A stretch of 64,000 nt of DNA, from the NCBI GenBank assembly GCA_013400155.1, contig VXBM01000001.1:1089964-1153963 (forward strand). Reading direction: 5' to 3'. The DNA is from Helopsaltes ochotensis (Eukaryota; Chordata; Aves; Passeriformes; Locustellidae). The first letter of the stretch is position 1. The number at the start of each line of letters is the position of its first letter. Positions 53,288 to 64,000 of this stretch are shown piece by piece. The position numbers and the translations under genes are program-made. The notes beneath the pieces were generated by a model. It did not search any database, had not been told where the DNA came from, and saw nothing but the letters and a program-made list of their open reading frames with translations.

Positions 53288-54540
53288 GTAACAGATTCTG
53301 TTTGCAACATTTACAGTTATTTGTGTCCTGTCTTCTGCAGTGACTCAATATTTCTATGGGAAACCATCTCTTCCATTCCTGCCTAGTAAATACTTGTTAA
53401 GTATAAAAAATATGTATTCATCACAGACAAAAATTATCTTGCAACATAGATAGATATTTAGAAACACAATGGCACCATTTACTCAAATCAAAGAAATCAT
53501 AAGTAATACCAATACAATTAATGCTATATTAAAGAGATACCACCTCAGGAGCAGATTTAAACTAACCTTCTGATGAAAATATGGAATCTGGATAGTAAAT
53601 AAGCTCTGTATGTAGATCTGCTTGCCTTATCTGTCCTTTGTATCTTCAGAAGCCAGGCTCCCTCTTTGCTAACCCACTGCTAGTTACTGATAGTGGCACC
53701 AGTTACTTACACAGCACCCCAGTCACTTCTTTGATGAATAGATCTTCCCAAGCACTGGTGATAGACACAGGATGTGTCATGGTCATATCATAAAAATATG
53801 AGATTAAGTCAGTAGGGAATCCGTGCCTACACCCATGCAGGAACATCTGGAAAGTGTCGGTATTATCAGTGTGAAATTCAAATACTGAATACGAAGGAAC
53901 AATAGAGGAGGGAGACTCCATAATAATGTCTGTATTTTAGAACAAATTTTTACTAAAACGTTATTATTGTTTGAAAAGAAAAAAATGTTTACATCAAGTG
54001 GGTTTTTTGAAAATAAAAAACCTGCCATGAAATTTTATCTCTGAGGCTGGCAAAGAACTATTAATATTTACTTTTCAAAACTTTGCATAAAACAGCCCTA
54101 CAGTTTAACCTGACAGTTTTCTGAGAGCTGAGATTCCTTCCCTATGCTTCAGCAAAAAGCTGAACTGAGGTGGACTAATGGAGGATTGTATAAACATAAT
54201 ACCACCATGGCATCCTCTGCGCTATAATTTCAAAACAAAACCCTATTTTAATGTTGTACTTGAAAGGCCAAATAAATAGTGTAAACATGAACTAGCATCT
54301 AGAGCTCCCCATTAACAAATGGAGATGAAAACCTATCCCCACCTCAGTTTTGCAGCAACCCAGATCTTAGTATGGGTAACTATCCAAGTGTCTGCCCTCT
54401 TTGCAGCTACTCAGCTTAGCAATGCCCCGGTTAGCCAGGCCAAAAGGTAGCCTGGGCTCATGGATACATCACACTCACAACAAAAGTTTTATCCACTGTT
54501 AGACCCTAACTTTCAGTTAAAAATCAGCTCTCATCCCCAA

Positions 54541-54669
54541 AACTACCTTGGTATTTGTGGCACAAGGGTGAGCACCTGCATGGTGCTGTGATTAAAGTGA
54601 GAAACTACTTTGGGATTTGGCAGTTCACAGCACAGCAGTGAGAACTTGCACACTGCTGTGATTGAGGTT
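54541..54669. repeat. Diverged tandem duplication, about 62-bp period
   Basis: Unit 1 (54541-54600) begins AACTACCTTGGTATTTG and has GTGAGCACCTGCATGGTGCT followed by GTGATTAAAG. Unit 2 (54603-54669) begins AACTACTTTGGGATTTG and has GTGAGAACTTGCACACTGCT followed by GTGATTGAGG. The order is the same throughout with a few small indels. Confidence 0.85.
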
Positions 54670-55784
54670 AATCTTAGATCAACCATTTCTAGATGAAGAC
54701 AATCCTGAAACACAAGTATTGTGCATTCCACTCCTTGAGACAGCTCAAAATTGGATTACTCAGATGTCCTAAAATTTCAAGGCAGACCAAGTCAGAGCAC
54801 ATGTGGATCCCCAGCTTGAAATAAGTAGCCACCATGAAGGTACACACTGTAAGTAAAAGAACATGTACTTATGTACTTGCCATGGGCAACAATTTCAGCA
54901 ATGCAGAAGTAGCTGGTTCCTGCAATTATCCTAGCAGCAGTAGGTAAGAACAGCTGCCAAATCAGAAATCTTCCAAGCCACTGTATTAGAAATCTTCCCA
55001 GATATGGGAATATCCACAAAACCTGCTATTTCAACAGTCTAGGAAACAAAATGAAGCAGAGGCTAAATTAGGAGGTCATTGTAAGCAGAGAGAACCTGCT
55101 TTCTCTTACTCAGAAAGAGCTCACAAATGGAAAAGCAATGGTATTTGTCAAAATCACAGTGTGCGGGAGACAAAGTCACATGCGAGAAAGCTTGTACAGG
55201 TACCTGGTTACAATCTTTTCTGCCTCCCAAATAAAGCCTGGATGTTCTGTGTATGACTTTGACACTGACATGGCAATGAACCACCCAGAAAACAACCAGG
55301 CGGGGATGCTTATGATAAAGAGGACAGATCCAGCTAGAAACCAGCCAACACCAGAGCAGGCTCTATCCCTCCATCTACCACTGCAATGTCAGAACAACCC
55401 AGCTGCACCTTCCACTGAAGTTTTTTAAGTTCTCATTTTAGCAGTTCTCTGTTCTTATCAGCTAAACACAGGTAGCCTTAGGAAGATGCTCTTGGGAAGT
55501 CACAATGAGAAGGACAAATGTGAGGTCTTTGTCCATCACAAATGTCAAAGCATTCCTCTTTCATGACTTCCTCCAATCTCCCTTAAAAGTAGACCCATTT
55601 TAGCATCCATAGCATCCACCAATAATGAGCTCTGCTGAGCAACTACCTACTGCAGATGGGTACAATTCTCTTTTGTTCATTTGATGTCCTCCTAATTCTG
55701 GTACTGGAAGAGACAGTGAACACGGGAGCTCTGCCCCTTCTTCAATTGCTAGTCATTTCCATTCTAGTTGTCCCTTTTCCCAGA
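54670..55784. other. NEURL1 intron 1, no gene recognised
   Basis: Noncoding sequence between the tandem duplication and the CR1-like fragment. No exon or element could be supported. Confidence 0.45.
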
Positions 55785-56110
55785 GACAAGGAAAGATTAA
55801 GGCAGATTAAGGCTAGTTTATTCACTCATTCCTTATATGAAATTAATCCAGATTTATTACCATCCTCGTTGCCCACCTCTGAATCTTTTCCAGTTCTTCT
55901 GTATCTTTCCTGAGATTTTGGAAGGGGAAGAACCAGAACTACACATAATATACACATTTACACAATAATCTATTAATGGGCTCTATTTTCCTCTGTTTGG
56001 CTTCCCTTGTAATTGTTAGTATTTAATTTGCTTTATTTAATTACTGAGCCTGGCACTAATATTTTTAGCTCAATCATCCAACTGATGTTTTCGTTCCTAC
56101 CGGTTTTCAA
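55785..56110 (-). repeat. Ancient CR1/L3-type LINE fragment
   Basis: The plus strand follows reverse-complement ancient CR1/L3 wording: TTATTCACTCATTCCTTATA, TACCATCCTCGTTGCCCACC, TCTGAATCTTTTCCAGTTCT, GAACCAGAACTACACATAAT, then a TTTGCTTTATTTAATTACTG segment and GATGTTTTC. It is very diverged, older than the typical avian CR1 at 34513. Confidence 0.65.
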
Positions 56111-59100
56111 AAATAGATTTTCTTGCACTTGAGAAATACAGAGAATCACTCATGGGCAAAAAACCACATGAATTCCTGGGAAATCTCTGAAAAGCTGCAG
56201 CAGTACCTGCTTCACCAACAGGCTTCAACCCCTTATGAAACAGACAATGGGAAAGGAAAAGTAAGATCAATAAATTGCTGTGTTGGGAACACTGAGCAAT
56301 TTTAGGCAGTTTAAATGCAATAAATCAAAGTTCAGTAGCTTGGGAAAAAATCTAGCGCTTGGGAGAAGGTCATAAAAACCTGACAGCCTCAGGCAGGAAA
56401 AACTTTATACCCACAACCCAGACACACTGACAGGTCAGAGGGAGATGAGCATACCCAGGACAGAGTAAAAGCAGAAGGGCAGGAAGCAGGATGCATCCTT
56501 CAAAGCCTTGAATGATGAAACTTCTGACCCTGTAAGGCTGGAAGAAAATAATACAATACTTCAAAGAAGAACCAATTATGACAGCAATGGGAGCTGAGGT
56601 TATCTCACAGTGTCACTGTTGGTATCCCCCCAGTGCACTGCTTGTGATGTCTAAAAATGCTTCTGATGCACCCCAACTTCTAAGTCCTATGACCATCAGT
56701 TGCTGATAACCTTTTACTCCCCCCTTGGTTTTGTGTAGTGAGTGAACAAAATGGAGCTGGCAGCAGGATAGTCTTTCAACAACATACAATTATTGAAATG
56801 CCTACACCAGCCAGATTACTATCTTCTACATGTATTTCAGAAGCTCATAAAGCACCAGTGAAACGGGAAAAAAGTCTGACATGTTTATGTGTCAGTGGGG
56901 TATAATGTTTGGAACAGCAACTGCAGAAGTGCAGGCAAAGACTGTGTAATCCTGACTGGTACCCTCCATGGGCAAGGGAAAGCAGGAAAGCCTCTGCCTT
57001 CTTGGTCAAGTGCTGCACAACAGGCTGCCAGTCTGGGGGCTGCAGGCAGAGAAATGGTAACACCCTTCAGCAAACCACTGCTGACTCTGTGGGTGTCCCA
57101 GCAAAAGAAAGGACTAAGAACTGCTCTGTTGAGGTGCCAGACTGCTTCATGTGAAACTCTGAAGGTATAAACCCCAAATCATCCTACAGACATCACCCAG
57201 ACCCATGAGTAAAAGCTATCTGGATGAATGAGCAATAAGTACAGGCAACCAGAGGAGCCTGTGTACCCAGCACAACATGACTAAGATCTTGATGGAGCCT
57301 CCAGATGCCACTGTAATACAAATAAAAAAGAAGAACCCATGAGTAATCAGCACTGCTGAAAAGAGGATCCCTGGCAGCTGGGGCTGTTTCTGTAATACTG
57401 TGCATGCATTCTTTTGCATAAATATCATAGGTGCATTGACCTAAGAGAAAATCAACAGGAAGAAATCCTGCTTGCTGCCACTCACCATGGAATTCAACCT
57501 GTCAAGGCAAGAGGGACTCAGGAAAGAGTACCAACCTGAGTAGGAGGCTGGAGGAGAGGATTAAAGAGAGAAGACAGTAATACTTCTTAGTTTTTATAAT
57601 GTAATATTGATCTGCTGTCTACAGCAATGGCTAAGCCTTCTTGAAGCTGAGGACATGAGATCAGTGAGGATAAAGAGCTACATGTCCATGGAGCACAGGA
57701 GATGGTATACAAGTCATGTGTCTCACTTCTGACCCAAGGACTAGAAAAACTTCATTTCTAGCATCCTGGACCAGAACATCTGGGAACTACACCACAGCCC
57801 AAACAGGGCACACAGCCCACACCTCACAGGAGGAAGAGTTAAACACTTCCAGCAAGGTTGAGTAGTACCTAAGGAAGGAATGCAAAAGCCAGAGACTGGG
57901 AAGATGTAACACCAGGCAAGGAGGGGAAGTTAATGAGCTACATACACCAGGATTAGAAAAAATAGTTAATAGAGGAGATTGAATAGACTATCCTGGAAGA
58001 ACCTTGGGGGAGGGAGACAGGTTGAACTGAGGATGCATCTCTTGAGAAATAATAGAAGTCTCCTTGGTTCAATGCAGACTGCCCTGACACAAGTAAATAA
58101 ACAGTACACAGAGCCACTGATGAGAAGGCTGATCTTTTTCATCTCAGAATCCAGGAGATTAGATACAGCTGGAGTTTTCCCACTTGGCTTCCCTCCAAAC
58201 AGCCATACACACCTTGTTTGATAGTTATCACAAACTATATTTCAGAGAGGGTGGACAGCAAACATTTCCTGGAGTTTATCTGGCTGCATCCTTAAGGAGA
58301 TTGTTACCAGATAATCATAATCTTTTGCACAGCATTAGCAAAGTACACAAAGGATCACCTTCTTTCACCCCTGACAAACTACATCTGGGTTATGGGAAGG
58401 GAAATACTCACAGGAATTCTGAAAATAATCTCACCTCAACCTCCCCATCATGATATCACCAAGTGAAAACCTCCTTCCAATCACTGGCCAGGACTTAAAG
58501 GTTAACAGCCATATCAGGACCATGGCACCAGATCACCTGCAGTCCTGGAGGAGTTCAGTTTTCAATATCTCCAAAACAGCCAAAGCCTGTAGGCACAACT
58601 ATGGCACCAAAATCTGGATTCATAATCGAGATATGACATTCTGCTTTGCAATAAGTAATTTCAAGTCTAGTGGTTCCTAGTGAACAGTATATGAAGTGCT
58701 TTTATAAACGCCTGGACATAATAGATGTTAAAGTATTACCTTACTCAAAAGCAGCTCTAAAATCATCAGCCTGGGGTTCAAGTTTTGCTCTTGCAGATAC
58801 CTTTGTAAAGACCTACCTATTTCAGTTACATGGTTTTAAAACTGCAGCTGAAGCCTGAGAAACAAGTTGTGTGTTTTCCTCCTTTTGCACAACCATCTAA
58901 AGCAAAACAAATATTCTGCCAGCCATGTCAGTCTTCGTGAGATTTGTGTGTTATGCCTTCACCACCACCAAAAGTATCACATGGTCTTCAGAAGATTTAT
59001 ATAACTGAAGATGACCAATTTTAGCAGGACTAGGAGAAACAAAATCTTTCAGCACAAGTGGGCGACAGCTCTACCATGTGCAGAGATCTTACTTCTTACT

Positions 59101-60999
59101 TAGGTGAGATGAACTTGTGAGGTACAGGGACAGAATTCAAAGTCCACAGACCACCTGAGGAAACAAGGCAATCATAGCTTCTTCTAAAGCAAGAAAGAGC
59201 CCTAATCAACCCAGCATCACGTTGGGAAGAGGTTGTCACAGAGTGAGAAAGTATTAGATGGTGGCCAACTTATAAAAGTTGAGTATCCCTAACAGTAAGC
59301 CAGACACTGAAGGAAGAACAACTGGGGACTTTCTACTAAAATACACTTTACAAAATGTTAAATGGCAGATATGTAACAAAACTGTGTGACATTCATACTT
59401 TCACTGCTATGCCTCAAGTCCATTTTACAGAAACCTGTCAAATGCAATCAGACTTGTTTATTCTGCATTTAAATGTAGGACCTGAGGCAGTCTGGTTTCA
59501 AAAAAGACAGAAGAGGCACATATTATCCCTGGCAGTTGCTTAGTTTTTACAACAAAGGCAATGCCTTGTTCATTCTTTATTCCAAATAAAAATTATTTCA
59601 ATGCTCTGTTGCATTACAGTCTTGAGACTATTTCTGCTTGCTGCCCCAGCACAGGTAGAAAATTAATTAAAATGCAAATTAAAGGAAGAAATATACAAAC
59701 AAAGTGCCCATTAACACACAGCTCACCACTCCCCCCCGAATCAGGTGATTCATACAGAGCATCCTCCAAATCTCACGTAAGCCACTGTTAATGGATTAAG
59801 TGGCAGTGTCTGTCCCTTCTGGCTTCAGTTTATAAATTCTTATCTGCTTAAGGTTGCTCCAGAAAGACTTCCAGCTGACAGCATGATTTTTAAAGAGACA
59901 AATCCTCCCTGGCAGTTTACAATTGCATACCAGCAACTACAGCATTGTGTGTGCCTTCATGTTTGCACTTACAGAGGATGATGGTTCAGTGTTTAGGATT
60001 CAGCATCCCCCTCCTTTCAAGTCTCATTTGAGGCACCACCATTGCTTGGGCTGAGTTTCTCATTGACTTTGTCCGTGACAGGGTGATGAACATTCCTAAC
60101 ATCTCCTTGCATAGCCATTGAAACAGCCATGATAAACCACCCTCAGTTCACACAACTGCTCCAAATCACCCAAGTACAGACCCAGGGAGCAAAGAGAATC
60201 AGCAGAAAAATAATGCAAGTATCAGAAAATCCTTCCATATAACAACCAGTTGCCCAGCTCATCATTAACCATTTCCACTCCTCTAGACCATGCCAAAGAA
60301 GTATCCAAAAGCCCAGCAAAAATGAGGGTGAACAGCAGCGTCCCTATTTTCCACACTGGTGGCTGCAAATTCTGCAACCCATAGAGGAAGCTGCAACAAG
60401 TTATTATCTGAAATGGCTGTTAGAGCAGCACCTCCCCTCATTCCCTGCTTACAGAGAGATGTGTGACATCCTCTACCACCATCAGCCAGTGCCTTTGGCT
60501 GTGAAAATGACCTTAGAGAAGAGGTACCCAAGCAGTGCTGTACACACAGTGTGTGTATACTGCTGCCCAAGAAAATTGCATTCATGGCTATTTTCTGCTA
60601 CCACCCTCCCAATTTACAGCAAAAAGGGGTAAAAAAAAGCAGAGATACAGGAGACCTTTGGCAGACTTTTCTGTCCACATTACAGAAGTCACCCCCACCT
60701 CATTTGGTGCCAACAGATCCCCAGGAGTTCAGAAAAGGGATGGATGGCATCCTTAATGAGGAACAGAATAGCCACATCAGCTAGACAAGAAACCCTAAAT
60801 ACTCCCTGCCCTCCTCCGAAGAGGACTGACAGTCCCATGCACGCACACATTCATGGAGCACTCAGAAGAGACACCAAAGCAAAGCCTTCATTCACCAGTA
60901 AGCACTGGGGGACTCTTGGTGGTCTTACTCCCGAAATTGTTGTCCTTCGCTTTCCTAGGGTACCTTTGCCTGGAAAGACCCGTGCACTCATCAGCCACA
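56111..60999. other. NEURL1 intron 1 near the main promoter, no gene recognised
   Basis: Noncoding sequence leading up to CpG island 2. No exon, RNA gene or clear mobile element was recognised; open frames here are short and lack recognisable domains. Confidence 0.5.
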
Positions 61000-61376
61000 C
61001 ATGGGGCACTGCCGGGGAAGAAGTGACAGTGCTGCGAGCAGGGCATGGGGGCTCACACCGCGAGAGGGCTCGGGGTGCCAGGCACGGAGACATCCTGCCC
61101 CGGGGAGCACAAGGTGCCCGGGATGTCTGCCCGGCGTGGGGCACTCAGGGTGCTGTGTGTAGCCAGGGATCTAATCCCAAACCGGGGTCCCTGCGGTACC
61201 CAGGATTTGCGTCCTGCCTGAGTGCCCATCCCATCCCGGGGTGTCCAGAGCACCCATCCCGCTCCGGGCTGCTTCAGGTGCCCCGGCATGCCGCCCGTGC
61301 CCGTCCTGGGGGGGATGCTCAGGGTGCCGGCAATGCCGGGCCGCTCAGGGTGCCGCGGGTGCCGACCGAGCCGTAC

Positions 61377-61461
61377 CTTTGAGGCGGTGGTGGCGGGCGC
61401 GGTGCAGGCGGCCCTGGCCGCCGCGGGGCAGCGCGGGGATGCTGGAGAAGCGGCTCCCCAT
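61377..61461 (-). CDS. NEURL1: NEURL1 long-isoform first coding exon
   Basis: The minus-strand ATG at 61461-61459 sits in a near-ideal start context (GCCGCCATGGGG). It opens MGSRFSSIPALPRG followed by 14 residues rich in Arg, His and Gly, ending RLK plus one base at 61377. The next bases are GTACGG, giving AAAG|GTACGG as splice donor. Human NEURL1, as I recall it, starts MGNNFSSIPSLPRG and reaches an Asp codon after exactly 28 residues; here there are also 28 codons plus the first G of the next codon, so length and phase both match. Gly2 and Ser6 fit the N-myristoylation pattern. The second half of the exon differs from human apart from the final Leu-Lys, so it looks like a fast-evolving linker ahead of the first neuralized (NHR) domain. 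The NHR domains and C-terminal RING finger are outside the window. The 5' UTR runs into the N gap at 61487. Confidence 0.9.
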
Positions 61462-61486
61462 GGCGGCATCCGAGCCGGGCCGGGCC

Positions 61487-61700
61487 NNNNNNNNNNNNNN
61501 NNNNNNNNNNNNNNNNNNNNNNNNNNNNNNNNNNNNNNNNNNNNNNNNNNNNNNNNNNNNNNNNNNNNNNNNNNNNNNNNNNNNNNNNNNNNNNNNNNNN
61601 NNNNNNNNNNNNNNNNNNNNNNNNNNNNNNNNNNNNNNNNNNNNNNNNNNNNNNNNNNNNNNNNNNNNNNNNNNNNNNNNNNNNNNNNNNNNNNNNNNNN
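61487..61700. other. Assembly gap (214 N) inside CpG island 2
   Basis: Unknown bases flanked on both sides by extremely GC-rich sequence, the usual cause of dropout in short-read bird assemblies. It hides the 5' UTR and probably the start site of the NEURL1 long isoform, 26 bases upstream of its ATG. Confidence 0.99.
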
Positions 61701-61743
61701 CGCGGGGAGGCGGCACCGCGGCCCCCCCGCCGCGCCCGTCGCC

Positions 61744-61811
61744 ATGGAGACCCCGCTGCTCCGCCGGGGGCCGCGCCGTCCCGCCCAGATGTGCCACCGC
61801 TGGCGCGACAG
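61744..61811 (+). CDS. Candidate divergent first exon (bidirectional promoter), unidentified
   Basis: Across the gap from the NEURL1 start, the plus strand has an ATG in a strong context (GTCGCCATGGAG). It opens METPLLRRGPRRPAQMCHRW and a few more residues, reaching CAG|GTGGGG, a usable splice donor, after 22 codons plus 2 nt. I do not recognise the peptide. It could be the first exon of a divergently transcribed gene, an antisense noncoding RNA that happens to contain an ATG, or chance in a GC-rich island. No downstream plus-strand exon is recognisable in the remaining 2 kb. Confidence 0.2.
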
Positions 61812-61870
61812 GTGGGGAACACGCGGAGCCGCCCCCGACCCCCGCCCCCCGCACAAGGATGCCCAGGACT

Positions 61871-64000
61871 ACAAACCCCGAGGGACACACGCAGGGTCGG
61901 GGACATTATTCCCTTCCATTGCCACCCCGGGACCTCCATCACACCTGCTGGCCCTGAACCCGCTTCCCCAGCCTCCTCCTTCCGGTGAGGAAATTTGTGG
62001 CCAATCCCGGAATCCAGACCCTTCAAAGAAGCTTCATCATGCGTGGACACTCACCCAAGCAGACCGGCTGCGGTGGGATGCAACTGTCCTAAAGCAATTA
62101 GGATTCTCATGGATACAAACATGTCAGAGCCACACTGGGGAAGGCAAAGAAGATGGACAAGCAGCTCCTTGCACAGTCCTAGGGCAAGTGGACACGTAGG
62201 CAGCTAGTCAGAGGGGCGAGTACGTCTCTTGCTGGTCCCTGACCTACCCAGTAAGTTGTGTGTGTGCCTGCAGCCACCACTTTACTCAACCCAGGGGCTC
62301 AAAGCAGTGAAAAGCTCCAGTCAAGCTGAGGGAGGTAGGGGGTAGGGTAGAGATGGGGTAAAGGGAAACACTTCACGGGCAGATAGATCTATGAAGGGTC
62401 AGGAGCTCATACTGGTGAAGCGCCAGCATGGGGCACTGCCTGAACGTGTGTCCTCTGAAAGCTGCTGTGATACAAACACATCCCCCGTGAGCTGGGACTG
62501 CCCTGTGTGGCTGCAGCCCTCTGAGCAGAGGCTTTGCTTTGCCTGGCACAGCAGCCTGCAGCTGACCCCATGGGGACAAATGCAAAACAGCACCAGGGGT
62601 TCGTTGTGGTTGTACCTTGGTTCACTTTATCAAAGCATCTTTGAATTTACTCCTTATATTGGCTGGAGAAGGAGTGAGAAGGAGGGGCTGCTTGCTGTCC
62701 TTGCCAACTTATGTCAGCTTTTCCTGCAAAAAATGTTGAGCAGGGTGAGAAATATGCTCTGTGATCACAGGGGCCCTTGACAGACAAAACAGGATCACAC
62801 TGATTCTGGGTTTTTGCCTTTTTCCTGTGCTCTAGCAACAGGGAGCATTGAAACAGCTTGCCAAAACTGCAGGGCTTTCACACCAGCAAGTGAGGACTTT
62901 CCTTGTCTGTTGGTGATATCAATTGAATTGGCTAATTGGAGACATGCAATTCCTTGGTACCAGCCCTGCAAGGTAGTGGGGCCTGGTGCAGAGCTGTGTG
63001 ATAGAGCAGGATGAGTTTACAGTGACTTAAAACTCCCCTCCACTTTCTGAATTTGTGCATGGGCACCTGACTTCCATCTAAAGCTAGTATCAGCTAACAT
63101 CATGATTATAATTATGGACAAACACAAGAAGAAAGGCTCTGCACAGTCACATCTGCTCATGGAACAAAAGTGAAACCACCCATCAATTCTCCACCCGAGA
63201 GCTGGGTGCAAGGATGAGCTGCAGCTGTTCAGCTCAGGCATATGTGAAAGACCACAGAGACAGGATGTGGAGGAGGATTTGTGAGAGGCTGGAGGGTAGT
63301 ATCTGCATGCTGGATGATAACCAGGCAGATAACCGGCTGCTAGGCTGGGTACACAGGGCTGCTTTCAGACTGAGAAGGGGGCAAGGTCAGATGAGTGCAT
63401 TTGCATTTAAGGGCTCTGGGTATTTTGCAAAGGTCTCTAACTCTGAAGCACTGTGCAGCAATGAAGTAAATATAGTTAAAAATTCCACCTATGTTTGTGC
63501 CTTTGGGGCATATCAGCCCTCAAGGGATTTCACAAGAAACCAGTTAATCACAATCACAGAATAATATGAGGAATCAGAAGAACAGGAGTAGAGATGAAGC
63601 CTGAGCCACCGTTCCCTGAAATGTGGGCAAACACTTCCAAATTCATATTCTGAGAGGATGCTCAGAGTAGGAGGTGTGACCCAGGGAAAAATGTCACGGG
63701 ATAAAACAGAAAGCAGTGAGTGGGCAGTAGCCAGGCCCTTTTGGATTTGAAACTTATGGGGCCCAGCAGCCTGGACCACTCACTGACACACCAGTGAGAG
63801 AGCTGAGAATGTGGCACTTAAAGCATCCAAGGGTCTGAGAATGGAAATACGCCATACATCCCTTCCAGAGCAAGGTTTGATCCACTGGGTCCTGCTGACT
63901 TCACATACCCATTAATCTAATTCTTTCCCTTATATATTGAAGAAGGATCTCAAAAGCTGTTGCTTTAATTGTTGTAATTAAATGCCTGGCATCAGAACTT
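61871..64000. other. Upstream flank of NEURL1, no gene recognised
   Basis: Ordinary composition with CpG density falling away after about 61870. In human the genes upstream of NEURL1 are, as I recall, the CALHM cluster; no CALHM-like four-transmembrane reading frame is visible here, so any such gene would be farther to the right. Small open frames (for example plus strand 62391-62780 and 63214-63564) have no recognisable domain. Confidence 0.5.

Larger units (their letters stand above)
40999..54540. other. NEURL1 intron 1, no gene recognised
   Basis: The longest unbroken noncoding block. GC-richer patches at about 44190-44600 and 46100-46360 lack CpG-island density. A/T-rich, motif-dense stretches at 45600-45770 and 49820-49925 look like possible conserved enhancers. 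An A-rich tract lies near 45375-45400, a CA-rich tract at 50359-50378 and an ACTC repeat at 53270-53287. A very weak MIR-like trace is possible at 47515-47590. No coding exon could be supported. Confidence 0.5.
61000..61870 (-). promoter_or_regulatory. CpG island 2: main NEURL1 promoter region, interrupted by an assembly gap
   Basis: This strongly CpG-rich block contains the long-isoform first exon and 214 unknown bases immediately upstream of it on the minus strand. The true start site and 5' UTR probably fall in the gap or in 61701-61870. The left part (61000-61370) lies inside intron 1 and repeats short words such as CTCAGGGTGCC and CCATCCC, like a degenerate GC-rich minisatellite. Open frames across the island are long only because stop codons are rare in GC-rich DNA. 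Confidence 0.75.

Noticed and set aside
60744..61382. 212-codon plus-strand open frame overlapping CpG island 2
   Set aside because: Overlaps the NEURL1 first exon on the opposite strand and is open mainly because the DNA is GC-rich; low-complexity Pro/Gly/Arg composition.
61377..61468. Alternative upstream ATG at 61468 in another frame (MPPWGAAS...)
   Set aside because: Poor start context and no similarity to NEURL1. The downstream ATG at 61461 has a near-ideal context and matches the family N-terminus and phase. It could act as a small upstream frame by leaky scanning.
61222..62199. Long open frames on both strands running through the 214-N gap
   Set aside because: The frame through unknown bases is not evidence, and the GC-rich flanks lack stops by composition. 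Only the short ATG-to-donor segment at 61744-61811 was kept, at low confidence.
1..64000. tRNA, rRNA, CRISPR array, bacterial-type operon or intact viral genes
   Set aside because: None seen. The window is vertebrate intron and promoter sequence; there are no regularly spaced direct repeats, no tRNA-like internal promoters outside MIR relics, and no retroviral coding sequence next to the LTR-like element.

Overview
The window is vertebrate nuclear DNA, most likely from a bird. It has intron-scale noncoding sequence, two CpG islands, sparse interspersed repeats, CR1-type LINE fragments in reverse orientation, one solo-LTR-like element and several very old MIR-like SINE remnants. There are no Alu-, B1- or L1-like blocks, which argues against a mammal. 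Two runs of N (1742-1877 and 61487-61700) show it is a draft assembly, and the second run removes the core of a CpG island.

The one gene I recognise is NEURL1 (neuralized E3 ubiquitin ligase 1) on the minus strand. Its long-isoform first coding exon is at 61461-61377. It has 28 codons plus one base, begins MGSRFSSIPALPRG and ends in a consensus splice donor. I recall the human NEURL1 N-terminus as MGNNFSSIPSLPRG, also with 28 residues ahead of an Asp codon split after its first base. A second minus-strand first exon at 538-505, in another CpG island about 61 kb downstream, encodes MGGQVTRNLLY plus one base. It has the same splice phase and the same MGxxx[S/T] N-myristoylation pattern. The simplest reading is two alternative promoters and first exons feeding one shared exon 2, which lies beyond the left edge of the window. 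The RING and NHR domains are therefore not in this window.

Layout: 1-504 is intron downstream of the short-isoform exon. CpG island 1 is at about 350-850. Positions 506-61376 are intron 1 of the long isoform, carrying the second promoter, CR1, MIR and LTR fragments, microsatellites, several short diverged tandem duplications and some AT-rich, homeodomain-site-rich stretches that could be enhancers. CpG island 2 is at about 61000-61870. Beyond it is upstream flank with no recognised gene. A divergent plus-strand ATG-plus-donor at 61744-61811 could be the first exon of a bidirectional transcript. I found no convincing internal protein-coding exon, tRNA, rRNA or CRISPR array. Nearly all open frames in the interior are chance frames.

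Repeat family names rest on recognising consensus wording by eye, so edges are approximate. Gene identity rests on recall of the NEURL1 N-terminus and on exon phase, with no database search.
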